This document shows, one piece after another, positions 46,328-58,480 of a stretch of DNA of 64,000 nucleotides. The notes under the pieces are model-generated. The model did not search any database and was not told where the DNA came from. It worked only from the letters and a program-made list of their open reading frames with translations. The stretch comes from Tamarix chinensis. Lineage: Eukaryota > Streptophyta > Magnoliopsida > Caryophyllales > Tamaricaceae. Position 1 is the stretch's first letter, and each line of letters opens with the position of its first letter. Both the position numbers and the translations under genes were made by a program. The DNA lies in NCBI GenBank assembly GCA_030549775.1, contig CM060174.1:95930132-95994131 (forward strand), given 5' to 3'.

Positions 46328-46894
46328 ATTTGATGGATGCTGCGGTGGCTGGCGATGATGACTATCCAGCTAATGTTCATATATACAGGTGTATGGTTTG
46401 GAAGTGTCGAATAGTAAACCCAGTGTAACACCCCTAAATTTACTACTGAAAAATTTCGTTTAATTTCAAAACGTTTATCGGAAATCAGAGATAACACTTG
46501 TAAATTCGCGGGCGTTACCGCCGCACTTAATACCAGAACGGTTCATTCCTACCGTCCCGGTACTAAGTGATAAGGCTAAAACAGATTAACCAACAATTAC
46601 GAGTTGTTAGCATAACACATTCATGGGTAAAACCTAAGTAATACAGAATCAGAGTGCGGAAGTTCAAAGTACAATTCAAGATACAGTCTAAGGTTTTTGC
46701 AAGTTGAAACGTCATACACTTAAGACAAATAAACCTAAAAAAAAAACATAAGAAAGGTGAAGTGATAACAGACTCCGGCCACGCCACTCTCGGTCCCCAA
46801 GCTAGGTCCGAACTCAGCTCTCAGTCCCGCCCAACGCCTCATAAGCTTCGTAGGCATCAAATATAGAGTCACCTACCTGCACTAGATCAGTGGG

Positions 46895-46985
46895 GCCTTC
46901 TGCTCCTGGGAATGAGCAGCACCCATGAAACGGGTGGTCAATACGCTTCGTACTGAGCAAGGTAACCGAATAACTAAGGCCAAAT
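46895..46985. other. Conserved hairpin block of family A
   Basis: CTGCTC-CTGGGAAT-GAGCAG forms a short stem-loop, followed by ACCCATGAAACGGGTGGTCA (itself with an ACCC/GGGT dyad) and TACTGAGCAAGGTAACC. The same block is at 34,262-34,330 and 56,137-56,212 and, in reverse, at 5,765-5,850 and 55,030-55,115. It is the best-conserved internal part of the LTR, about 450-500 bases from the 5' end (less the nested insert). Confidence 0.7.
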
Positions 46986-47139
46986 AGACAAAGTACATAA
47001 TACAAGCATGATCACAGAGGCACATAAGACAATACAAATAGTGAGGCCAATTATGTTCCAATTAGACTTATCCTTTCAATCTCTTATTGCCATACTCAAT
47101 TCTACATACTATTTATTAATCCATGTAAGTGCGGGTGCT

Positions 47140-47480
47140 CCACTATTATAGCCGGTGGACCGGAGATATGTACAGGGCAGGCCACTATTATTTGCCGGTG
47201 GTTCGGTCTCCAGGGCAAAACGCTCCTGGCCACTATTATTTGCCGGTGGACCGGTCTGGCCCCGACTCACATGGTGTTCCACTGTAAGTATTTATTATCT
47301 TTCCCATGTCTTATCGATTTTATATTTGGTTTGCTGAGCACGGTAACCCCCACTATTATAGCCGGTGGAACGAAAATATATACAGGGCAAAATGCTCCTG
47401 GCCACTATTATTCGCCGGTGGTTCGGTCTCTTAGGCACCCCGGCTCCTGGCCACTATTATTCGCCGGTGGACCGGTCTGG
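47140..47480. repeat. CCACTATTAT..CCGGTGG tandem module, about 48 bp per unit (in A5)
   Basis: At least five units, e.g. CCACTATTATTTGCCGGTGG at 47,182 and 47,230, again near 47,402 and 47,451, alternating with 'gctcctgg' and 'ggtctc/ggtctgg'. The inner half is a dyad (ACCGG/CCGGT) near each unit. Confidence 0.85.
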
Positions 47481-48664
47481 GCCCGGCTCAGCATCTTTCT
47501 CTTTAAGTGATTAGTATTTTATGATATCTTTTTCAACAAGTTACCGCCCTAGACATGCATGACTAACTTCAGCTATACTCATCCTCCCAAGAGGGCCTGT
47601 CTCATATCTTGAGACATTTGCGCCTCCTAACTCGCCCGACATCCTCCCCTTAGTTAGCTTGCTCACTTTGAAAATCCGTCTCCTAAGTGTGTGGGTCTGG
47701 GCCCACCACCTTTTACCCCAAAGTCCGCTCACTAACTTCCCTTAGGGTTTTCTCCAGAAACCCTAACTTGGGCCTATGTGGCCCACCCTTTCCTGCCTCG
47801 TGCATCCAAAACCCTCCTAGCACCCTTACACCTTACGACCCTTTGGTTCAACCCTCACTTATTATTTTAATACTTTTTCTTTTCTCCCCTGGCAACTAGA
47901 GTTCTCTCTAAACTCTAACCCCGTCTCCTACGCACCCTTATTTTGGTCCACGTACTATTTTTCACTCGGAGCCCCCAAACACCCAAACAACATCTCTCTT
48001 ACCTTCCACACACCCCGAGGCACCTTTCTATACGTAAGGTTTGCCCCCATGCAGACCGTGACCACCCCATGCAACCCTTATTTCTCCCACCCCTGCTCTA
48101 ACTAACTTATTTCCCCCTTTTTGTTATTTTCTTTTCACTCTTCTCTCTCATGTTCCCAAAATACGTCACCACACTAAATTCCTTAGCATGCATGTCCTAA
48201 GGCCACACCACATCATAAATTGAAGCACATTCACATTAAACATAACACAGGTAATCACACAGACGTACCTGGATCCATGCTGCGCTACACGTAAGGCATA
48301 TAAGATAGTGACATTTAAAGCATAACACATAAGTACACCATATGAGCATATAAGACATCCACAACCAGTAGTTCACATATCACACAAGTGACCTTAGTTA
48401 GACCATTACCTAGATCGGCGCCGGGCTTGGAGCACGCTCCTACGCCTCCCAAAAGTTCTCACTCGATTCACCTATAAGAGGGAAATACTATGAGTTAATT
48501 TCCCTCTATCGGAAATACCAAAACCCCTATCTTACTTTTATCATGGCCTAAAACTAAGGCTAAAATCAATAACTAGTAGTTTATAAATAAAAAGGTAGGG
48601 TTATTATTATTCCTAAGATAATTAGTTAAATTTTTCCACTACTCGGAGTAGGCCTTATCATTTT

Positions 48665-48821
48665 TGCCGTATTATGGTAAGGGTTCCAATAATGTTATTA
48701 AAGGTATTAGTAATAATAAGAAAGCTAATAATAATGGTAGGAATAGTAATAGTAATCCTAATGATAACATTAGTGACAAAACAAATCATGATAAGGATAC
48801 TAAAACGATAATATTAAGGAC

Positions 48822-48864
<43 letters not shown>

Positions 48865-48955
48865 GTAATAACAACACAGTAGTGATAATAATAATAACAA
48901 TAAGGATAATACGATGGTAAATACGGTTAGGGTTTTGGATATGGCGAACATAAGG

Positions 48956-49016
<61 letters not shown>

Positions 49017-49051
49017 TAATAATAATAATAATAATAATGATGATGATAATG

Positions 49052-49115
<64 letters not shown>

Positions 49116-49300
49116 TGATGATGATGTTAATAATAGTAATAATAATAGTAATAATAGTTATGATAATAACACAATGATAGTAATAATAGTACTAATAGTA
49201 GCAGGAATACTATAATAATCATAATAATAGAGGTAATGACGACATTAGTCATAGTTAGAGTAATGACATGATAATAATAAAAATAATAGCAATAATGATA

Positions 49301-49336
<36 letters not shown>

Positions 49337-49554
49337 TAAGAATAATAAGAGTAATAATAATAATAACAAGAATAATAATAATAGTAATACTAATAGTGAT
49401 GATAATAGTAGTGATAATATTAATAAGGATAATAATAGTAATACTAGCAATATTAATAAAAATAATAACTTAATAGGGTCTTGTATTGCTTAATACCATT
49501 AATTAGGAGTTCTTAGGGGAAAAGTTAGGGCCTGCTAATAATAATAATAATAAC

Positions 49555-49588
<34 letters not shown>

Positions 49589-49680
49589 GTAGTATTAATA
49601 GAAATTATAGTGATAGTATTAATAATAATTAGGTTAATGATAATTATAATAACATTAAAAATAATAGTTAATAATAATAT
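48665..49680. repeat. (AAT)n microsatellite tract in A5, about 1 kb
   Basis: The longest triplet tract in the window, with near-perfect AAT runs at 48,820-48,864, 48,956-49,045, 49,060-49,112, 49,304-49,334 and 49,537-49,588. Open frames of poly-Ile/Leu here are repeat by-products. Confidence 0.95.
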
Positions 49681-52559
49681 TGAAATTTATTAACCACTTC
49701 AATTATTCCAGGTCTAGGGTTTTGGGGAGTTGGACCACCTGGTTGGGGGGAGTGGCACCGACGGCGGCAGAGAAGGAGGAAGAATAGGGAAAGGTGGCTA
49801 TGGAGGCTAAAGGAGGAGAGACTAGGGGAGAGTGAAAGTGTAGGGTGGTAGAGCAGGAAGTCCTGGTGGTTTTGGGGGGTGGTGAAGGTGCTGCAAGTGA
49901 CGGTACAGCCGGCGGCGGCGGCGCAAAGGTGGCGTAGGGCTGGAAGGGTCATTTTTGGGGAGGAATTTTCGCACGGCCAGGGCGGCACGTGCGACGCAAG
50001 GTAGGGATTCTAAGGTGGTTGGTTGTGTAGAGGGAGGTGCAGGGAGGATCTTGGTGGCAAGGGTAAGCGGTAGGGGTGGTTGTCGGCGGAGCAAAGGCCG
50101 TCTGAAGGCAGGGCAGCGCGTGACTTTGCTTTGTCTGGGTTCCTAGTTGTCGAACCCGATTGAGGCGGTGAGGAGGGCTATTGATAGGCCAAATTGAACG
50201 GAAAACGACAAGCTTTGAGGTGGAGGTTAGGGTAGGTTGTCCGGCGTAGTTGGTCGGCGTACGGTCTGAAAACTTTCAGACCATGATTGCCTGGGAAAAG
50301 GGGGATTTTCGTGTGGAAGAAGGGATGTGTTGTAATCCCCCCAAAAAAAAATTCGAAAACCTATATTTTAATAAATTACTTTTATTTGGAATAGAATTGC
50401 TTTTAGATTATTTATTTTAATTATTTTATGGATTTTAGAGTATGTAAATTTGGATAAAATTATTTAATAAATTAAAAATAAATATTTTTCTATGTATCAT
50501 ATTATTTTATTTGAATAATTTTCCAAACTAATATTTTACCAACTTTATCCTTTTTAAACCAATATATTAGATTATAATAAATTAAATTATTAAATTAAAT
50601 AAATTATTAAGAATATTACATTTTATGATTTATAAAATTAATTTAATTTATTTTCCCATTTTTCCTTTTTCTTTTCCTCCTCTTTTCTCCTTTTCTTCTT
50701 TCTTCTCTTTTCCTTTTTCTCCCCCTTGGGCCGCCCGCCCGGCCTGCTCTCCCCTCTCCCCTGCGCGTTGGGCCTTCGGCCCGTCTCCCCCTTCTCTCCC
50801 TCGCTCGCACGCCCGTCTCCCCAGCCCGCCTCCTTCCTTTATTTTTTTCCCCTGGACCGGCCGGCTCCCTCCTTTTCTGCGCCGGTCCAAGCCGCCCCGT
50901 CCCTTTCTTCTTCTTCTTCCCTTCTTCGACCTCCCACGCCCGACCACCTGCACCTTCGACGCCATGCCCGCTGCCACCGACTGCCACCCTGCAGCTCCCG
51001 TGCCTTCCTCCCTCTCCCTCTCTCTCTTCCCCCGTCGTTTTCTTTCTTCTTTGAGCCAAACCGACCCTGGACCACAGCCCCGCATGCCTCTCCCCTTTCC
51101 TTCTTCTTCCCCTCCTTTCTCCCTGCCAACCGACAACCCTGCCACCACTGCAGCACCGCCGGCCAGCCCTTCCCCCTCTCTTCTCCCTCTTCTTTCTTCA
51201 GCTCCCAAGCCCTTCATTCCCACATTTTTCGAGCCTAATATCCCTCCCCCGAGCTCTCCCTTCTCTCCTCCCTTCTTCCCCATCCTTTTCTGTTTTTTTT
51301 TTCTTCTCACCGCCACCCGCCGCCGCTCGAACCACCAAGCCCAGCCCTGCGCCGCCTTCTGCCACCGCCTACTACCACCCTGCACCCCCACACAGCCCCT
51401 TTGAGCCCCGCACTTCCCCCTTTCTCCTCCTCTTCCTTTTTCTTCCCAACTTTTCCCCTTACCGTCAAGCCACCTGCAACCGCCTCTACCGCCGTCGTCC
51501 GGCCACCTCTGCCGCCACCCAACCCACCTTTCGACACCCTGCAACCCCCTCTACAACCGCCATCCATTAGTTAGCCGAAAACAACCCTTGAACCCCCTCC
51601 ATTTTTCCCTCTCCTTTTCCTTCCTTCACAGCCTTTTCCCTCGACCCTTCTCGGCAGCCGACCTTCGCCGCCTCTCCGCCGCCATCTCCGCCGCCTTGAG
51701 TCGCCTCGAAACAACCCTTAGCCTCCACCTACACCCCCTCTACACTTATGCACCATTCCCCTGCCTTAGAACCTCCCCTAACCACCTTCTTTTCTAGCCT
51801 AAAGACCCTAACCCGAAAATGGTTTATTTTTCTCCCTTCACCCCCTTCGAACCCTTTTCTCCCCATAATTTTGCATGAGACTCACGCTGTTCATGCAGCG
51901 TGAGCTCCCCTTCATTTTAAAAGTTGTTTGGATAATTTTTAAGGTATAATGGTATTTTATGTTAAGTGTTTTATTAATTAAAATTATAAAGTTTTATACT
52001 TGGATTCTTATTTCTAACATAAATATGATGGATATTATTTTTAGGTGTTGAGTTGCTAATTATTCTTGGTAAGATTTGATATTTTGCGGGATTAAGGTAA
52101 CCGTTAATCCTCCCTTAAATATATGGAAAAACACATGCTAGCACATTTAGGGTTTAGTATGATTTTATGCATGTTTTGTATGCTTAGCATGATATGTTTA
52201 TGGTTTCTTATATTGGTTGTTAAAAAGAAAAAGTATGATAACTTTTTTTCCATATGTAGGTATGTTAAATAAAGAAGGAGTTGGAATATGGATAGAAATG
52301 TTAAACACTTGTTATGATGTACCATGTTGTTAATGCATGAATGATGTTATTGTTTAAGGGTATTTTAGTAATTATGCTTATGAGATAAATAAATCAATGT
52401 GTATAGTTGCTAATGAGTATTATGTTGAAAAATGACAAGTTGGTGGACTTAGATGATAAAAATGAAGTATTAATATCATTATTTTATGTAGTGTTAGTAA
52501 ATTCATAAAAATGGTGAATAAAGGGGTTGAGTGGAAATTTTATAAGTGGAAAAGGGTAT

Positions 52560-53720
52560 TTCGGTAATTTTTGAGATAACATAATAATATGGTAATTTTA
52601 TAATTAAATGGCCAAATGATAATTTACAAGTAAAGGATAAAATTGTAAGTTGTGAGAAGGAAGGGTAAAATGGTAATTTTGGAAGTAGGGGTAAAATAGT
52701 AATTTTGGATGAAGGAGGGCATTATGGTAATTTTGGAGGTAGAGGGGCAAAATCGTAATTTCATAAGTAAAGGGTAATATGGTAAATTTTATAAGTGAAT
52801 GGCGAGGTGGAAATTTATAAGTAAAGGGGTAATATGGTAAATTGGAAAAGAAGGGCAAATGGTAATTATGTAAGGAAAGATAAAGATGGTAATCTTGGAT
52901 GTAAAAGGGTAAAATAGTAATTTGTAAAGTAAAAGATGTATGGTGGTAATTTTCATAAATAAAAGGATATTATGGTAAAATTGGATGTAAGGGGTAAAAT
53001 GGTAATTTTGTAAATGAAAGGATATTATGGTAAACTTGGGAGTAAGGGGTAACTTGGTAATTATGATAACGACAAAAGATAATTTAGCAATTAAATTATG
53101 ATTGTAGAAGGACAATTGGATAAGTATGATACTATAGAAGGGTAATTTGGTAAATTAACCAATTAAAGGGCATTATGGTAATTTTAATAATGGAGAAGGG
53201 TAATATAGTAATTTTGATTATGAAAAAGGGTAAATTAATATTGGTAATTACGAAGAAGAGTAATTTGGGATTTGTGATAATTAAAAAGGGTAAATGGCAA
53301 TTAAAATAATTGAGAGGGGTAAAATGGTAATTACGATAAAGGAGAAGGGCAATTTGGTAATTTGTTCAACTAAAGGGGCAATTTGGTAATTTAGCCGATA
53401 AAAGGGTAAAGTGATAATTGTTTAACCAACTAAAGGGGCAAAATAGTAATCATGATAATGAAGGAGGGTAATTTAGTAATTTATCCAACTCAAGGGCAAT
53501 TTAGTAATTATAACAAAGGAGAAGGGCGATTTGGTAATATAACCAACCAAAAGGGAAATATGATAAGTATAGTAATTATGAGGGGTGAATGATGATCTAA
53601 AAAGTGTATGAGAAAATTTGGTAATCTAAATTGGACAAAGGGTAATTTGGTAATTATGCAACCTTAAGGGTAATGTGGTAATTTATCAAGTAAGGAATTG
53701 ATACTTAACAATTATATAAG
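52560..53720. repeat. Minisatellite 'aagggtaatttggtaatt', about 1.1 kb (in A6)
   Basis: Some 35 or more degenerate units of about 25-36 bp, each with GGGTAA/GGGCAA and TGGTAATT words, change gradually along the array. It has a weak cousin in A2 (7,360-7,800). Confidence 0.85.
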
Positions 53721-54399
53721 TAAAGGGCAAATGAGTAGTTTATACCTAACACGTCCTTGAGATTGTGGAACATTAATATGATTAAATAATGTTGATTAGC
53801 CAAGTAAGAGTATCTAATGATTAGTATGGCCTTGATGGTTTCTCTGTGACATCCTGGATAATCCTCTGAATAAGAAACGATTAATGATATCGAAACGATT
53901 GAAAGTGAATAAGTATCGGATTATCGTGCTTTATGTGATCACCTTAATTAAGACACTATTACTTAAAGTGAAAGACCTCGAGATCGGGAATGGTGACTCC
54001 TTAGGGGTCGCTACCCTAAGGACGTGGTTTAGTCCACGATTATTCTGGTATTCGCTGGTGTGCCTTTGTGCCCCAGCCAAGCCCTATATCTTACTCTTCC
54101 TAGCTCTACGGACCTAGTTAGGGGGTATGCATACTTATTGATTAGGTGTCCTTGTCGGTAGGGTACTGAGTTAGCTTTATGCACCAGTACGACCAGGGTA
54201 CCTTTGCGTCCTTGGGTTCATGGTTGAAGGGTATTGAGTAGCTGATATGCACCGATACGACCGGTGTACCTTTGTATCCCGGGTTATCGATCTCCCAATC
54301 GAGGCAAATAAATATGATTGATGTGCTGATTAAAGAAAGGAAAGATACTATAATTGAAAGTGGAATATTAATGAGTCGGGCCCAGTGATTTATGATATT

Positions 54400-54860
54400 G
54401 CGTACCGGTCCACCGGTTATAATAGTGGTCTAGAAGCGTGTTGCCCTGGTATGTGATTATGAGTACCGGTCCACCGGTTATAATAGTGGTCCAGGAGCGT
54501 GTTGTCCTGGTGTGTGATTATGAGTACCGGTCCACCGGTTATAATAGTGGCCAGGAGTGTTGTGCCCTGGATGATGAGTTATCTGTATTCCGGTCCACCG
54601 GCAATAATAGTGGGGGTCCCGAGCTCAATAAAATCAGTTATGTATGTGAATAAGATTATGGAAAAATACTAATCACTTATAGTGGAGCACCATGTGAGTC
54701 GGGGCCAGACCGGTCCATCGGCAAATAATAGTGGTCAGGTGCGTTCTGCCCTGTGTGTTTACCTTCCGATCCACCGGAAATAATAGTGGTCAGAGGCGTT
54801 CTGCCCTGTGTGTTGACTTCCCGTCCACCGGCTATAATAGTGGGGTTCTCATACTCACAT
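54400..54860. repeat. 61-bp tandem module ACCGGTCCACCGGT..ATAATAGTGG (in A6)
   Basis: ACCGGTCCACCGGTTATAAT stands at 54,404, 54,465 and 54,526 (spacing exactly 61), with a diverged unit at about 54,588; after a 100-bp gap three more variants follow (54,706-54,845). ACCGGT is a perfect palindrome present twice per unit. This is the most regular version of the module in the window. Confidence 0.92.
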
Positions 54861-56429
54861 GGATATAAAATATAATATTGATGGATTAATGACAGAATAA
54901 TGGCTTAAGGCCCAAAGTATCGATCGTGACTTATAAAGTATTATGTTTGTCATTGTTATGTATGCATCTCTCATTATTTATATGTGTGTGGCTTGCATCG
55001 TGTGCCGTATGCGGGCCTGTCTTTAAGTGTAGTATTAAAGGGTTACTCAGTACCGTAGTACTGAAGGGATTCCCTTTATGGGCCCCCTGCCTATTCAATG
55101 GGCAGTGCCCTTACAGGTTTTTCAGGTGCTACTCAAGTGGGTTACGGGAAGGAGAGTAAGGAATTTTCCGGTATCATGGCTTTTTCTCTTTCTCATTTAA
55201 TTTCTCGGTTTTAAATGTTAACGTTGTTCAAGTAACCACCATTGGTGGATTTTATTCCTGAAAACAATTTGATGCGCTGCTCTGATTTAAATATGTTGAA
55301 GTTCTTGCAATTTACTCTAATTTATGCATGTTAAATGTCTTTTGATTTGTATTTTATTTTCTTAGCCTTAGCACTTGGTACTGGAACGGTATGAGTGAAC
55401 CGGTCTGGTACTAAGTGTGGCGGTAATACTCCCAAAGTTCACGTTTTGTTTATCTGCTTCCGCAATTATCTTTTAATAAAACGAAATTTTTCAGTAGTGA
55501 ATTTTGGGGGTGTTACATGTGCCGTTTGGTCACATCCATGGGGAAGTCGACGGGGAGAAGAGGGGCGAAATGATCGGAGCTGGAGCTGGCGTTGTAGGCT
55601 TTTCTTCCTCCGGCGGAGTTTCGTGTTGCAGGCGGTGACAGGTGACGGCGCGAGGAAGAGGAAGAAGAAGAAGAAAAGGGGTTGGACCGACTGTAACACC
55701 CCAAAATTTACACAATTTTTTTTAAAAGCAATACTCATAAATTAAAACCGTAAATTCTGGGGATGTTACCGCCACACTTAGTACCAGACCAGTTTACTTC
55801 TACCGTTCTGGCACCAAGTGCTAAGGCTAAGAAAACATTATCAGTAATACCATACAAATTCAAATTTATGAAAACAGAAATCAGAGTACGCGTAAGTCTT
55901 ACATAATTCGAAATACCGGCTATTGTTTTTCCAGATAATAACTAAACAACCTTAGTAAAATTGTTTTGACAATTCAAACTTAATAAAAGATAACATGAAT
56001 CATAAATTTAAAAAGGACAACGGCCTCGTCACTCTAAGATTGATCCAGCCCAGCTATCACTCTGCCCCTCCTGATGTCCCGTAGACATCGATAGCATCAA
56101 AGTAAGTATCTCCTACCTGCAACAAATTAGACGGGCCTTCTGCTCGTGTGAATAAGCAGCACCCATGAAACGGGTGATCAGTACGCTACGTACCGAATAA
56201 GGTAACCGAATACTAAGGCCGGCATATAACACATTAATTCATGTAGGATAATGATCACATACAATTACAACTCATACATACAATACATAGAAGCATAAAG
56301 TGACATCCATAACTTATAATCAACAGTCCACACATAAGGCCCAAAAGGTCCGGATTAACCATTTAATCTTTCTTTTATCAAAAGTCAATTCACGCCATGC
56401 CTTTTATCAATCCATGCGAAAATAGGAAC

Positions 56430-56850
56430 ACCCCACTATTATAACCGGTGGGCCGGACACACATAGGGTAAAACCCTAACCACTATTCCTGATCGGTGGA
56501 TCGGTTTGGTTCCTGCTCGCATCATATCCATGCAAAAACAGGAACACCCCACTATTATAACCGGTGGGCCGGACACACATAGGGTAAAACCCTAACCACT
56601 ACTCCTGACCGGTGGATCGGTCTGGTTCCTCCTCGCATGGTGTTTCGCTGTAAGTAATTATGTCTTTTAGGAGCTTTAATAATTCTGGTTTGTATTTATT
56701 GAGCTCGAGTCACCCCACTATTATTGCCGGTGGGCCGGCCACACATAGGACCTCATGTCCTAACCACTATTATTACCGGTGGATCGGTCACATATAGGGT
56801 AAAACCCTAACCACTATTCCTGATCGGTGGATCGGTCTGGACCCGGCTCA
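56430..56850. repeat. Tandem module and larger duplicated block (in A7)
   Basis: CCACTATTATAACCGGTGGGCCGGACACACATAGGGTAAAACCC recurs at 56,443 and 56,549, part of a duplicated block of about 106-118 bp that also includes 'tccatgcaaaaacaggaacacc'. Further units follow to 56,850. Confidence 0.85.
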
Positions 56851-56939
56851 ATAATCTTCCACTTTAAGATATTAGTGTCTTAAGTATTTTGTTCAAAAAT
56901 ATTTGACATTCACAAACATTTGCCCAAACATGCATGACT

Positions 56940-57470
56940 AAATCCATGAAAGCCCTAACTCCCATGCAAACCCTATCTCCACGTAAACCACAATTCCATA
57001 CAAATCTTAGTTCCCATGCAAACCCTAACTACACATGACCCACGCTTCCATGCAACCCTAGTTCCCATGCAAACCCAATCTCCACGTATCACACTCCCAT
57101 GCAAACCCTAACTCCACGTACCTCACATGTGCAAGCCCTAGCTTCACATATACCACCCTTCTATGAAAATCCTAATTCATATGCAAACCCTAGCTCCACG
57201 TAGACATACTTCCATGCAACCCAGATTCCCATGCAACATTAATTCCATGTAGGCATATTTTTATGAAACCCTAATCCACATGCAAAACCCTAACTCCACA
57301 TTAATTCATGCAAACCCTAATATTATGTTATTTCATGCACACCTTCAACTTCTTGCTATTCCATGCAAACCCTAGTATCATTCCCTTTCGTGCAAACCCT
57401 AACACCATGCCATCTCATGCAAACCCTAGTACCATCTTCTTACATGCAAATCCTAATTCATATATCATTT
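56940..57470. repeat. Minisatellite 'catgcaaaccctaactccacgta' (in A7)
   Basis: About 20 degenerate units of 20-40 bp with ATGCAAACCCTA. It is the reverse-strand counterpart of 4,020-4,480 in A1. AAACCCTA equals the plant telo-box word, but the units are too long and varied for telomeric DNA. Confidence 0.85.
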
Positions 57471-57889
57471 CAGGTCATACATTAATGACATAAGCATACA
57501 CATATTTTTCATGGTGCATGACATTCATAATAACATACTTCAACTTCATAACCATATCACATGCATAATCAATAAGAACAACGAACATAAATACATAACA
57601 TGTCATATTCATAATACATGCAAACACATAAATGGCCTTAGTAGACCCTTACCTAAAACGTCACCGGTCTTGGTGCACGCTCCTATTCAACTTGAGTAAT
57701 TTGATTGGGTTCGCCTATTATATCAAAGCATACTAGAATTAGACTCTCTTATATAATTTTAACTTATTTCGAGGTTTGGTTTTAGGATGACATTTTACTA
57801 TCCAATAATTAACTATAGGAATTAATATAACTAATTCACTTATTTTCTTTTGAAAAGGTGATAAACTAAGGGTTTCTACCCTTCTCCCA

Positions 57890-57922
57890 AAATAGTAATA
57901 ATAGAAATAATAGCAATAATAG

Positions 57923-57978
<56 letters not shown>

Positions 57979-58480
57979 GTAAAACATTATTAATAACACT
58001 CTTATTAGTAGAATATTAATATTAATAATACCATAATTCTTAAAATTACAAGGTGGATTTCAAAATCAATCCATTTAATAATAAAACTATTCAAAAATGT
58101 AAAAATGATATTAATATTATATATACTTATAATATAAAGTTAATAAAGATAATAATAATAATAATATAATTAGAAATAATGTTAAACATGTTAATAATAG
58201 TTGTAAAAAACAAATGTGCGAGACTTAGTTAAAATTTTAGGTTTATAATCCTCCTGAAATAATTACAATATTAACTAAATAATTACACTAATAATAATAT
58301 TATTAATATTATTATTAATAATAACATTAAACATGTAAAAATTTAATTAAATAAGTAAAGGCCGAGATGAATAATATATCTTACTCAATAATACTCCCAG
58401 ACCTGTAAAAAAAAATTTAGAAATTAGAATACATTCAATATTACTAATAATAATAATTATAATAATAATAATTAAAGTTG
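57890..58480. repeat. (AAT)n tract in A7
   Basis: Near-perfect AAT run at 57,918-57,975, then interrupted runs. Same relative place as in A1, A4 and A5. Confidence 0.9.

Larger units (their letters stand above)
50331..55517 (-). mobile_element. Family-A giant LTR copy A6 (5,187 bp), reverse, nested in A5
   Basis: On the + strand runs TGTAATCCCCCC ... TTTTGGGGGTGTTACA; five bases before are TGTGT, five after TGTGC, a target duplication with one mismatch. It interrupts the purine-rich block of A5. In reverse order it holds AT-rich tail (50,331-50,640), pyrimidine-rich GC block (50,640-51,800), a GGTAATTT minisatellite (52,560-53,720) in the place where other copies have other arrays, tandem module (54,400-54,860), hairpin block (55,030-55,115) and conserved terminus (55,365-55,517). 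It lacks an (AAT)n tract. A solo LTR. Confidence 0.9.

Noticed and set aside
48914..49450. Poly-Ile and poly-Leu open frames
   Set aside because: Produced by the (AAT)n tract in A5.
50625..51544. Long open frames on both strands (259 codons +, 298 codons -)
   Set aside because: They overlap in the GC-rich, strand-skewed block of an LTR; the products are Pro/Ser- or Arg/Gly/Glu-rich with no domain, as expected from compositional skew.
46424..55517. One 9-kb DNA transposon with long terminal inverted repeats (ends TGTAACACCCC / GGGTGTTACA)
   Set aside because: The two ends belong to different LTR copies in opposite orientation: each finds its own partner end with its own 5-bp duplication (CCCAG; TGTGT/TGTGC).
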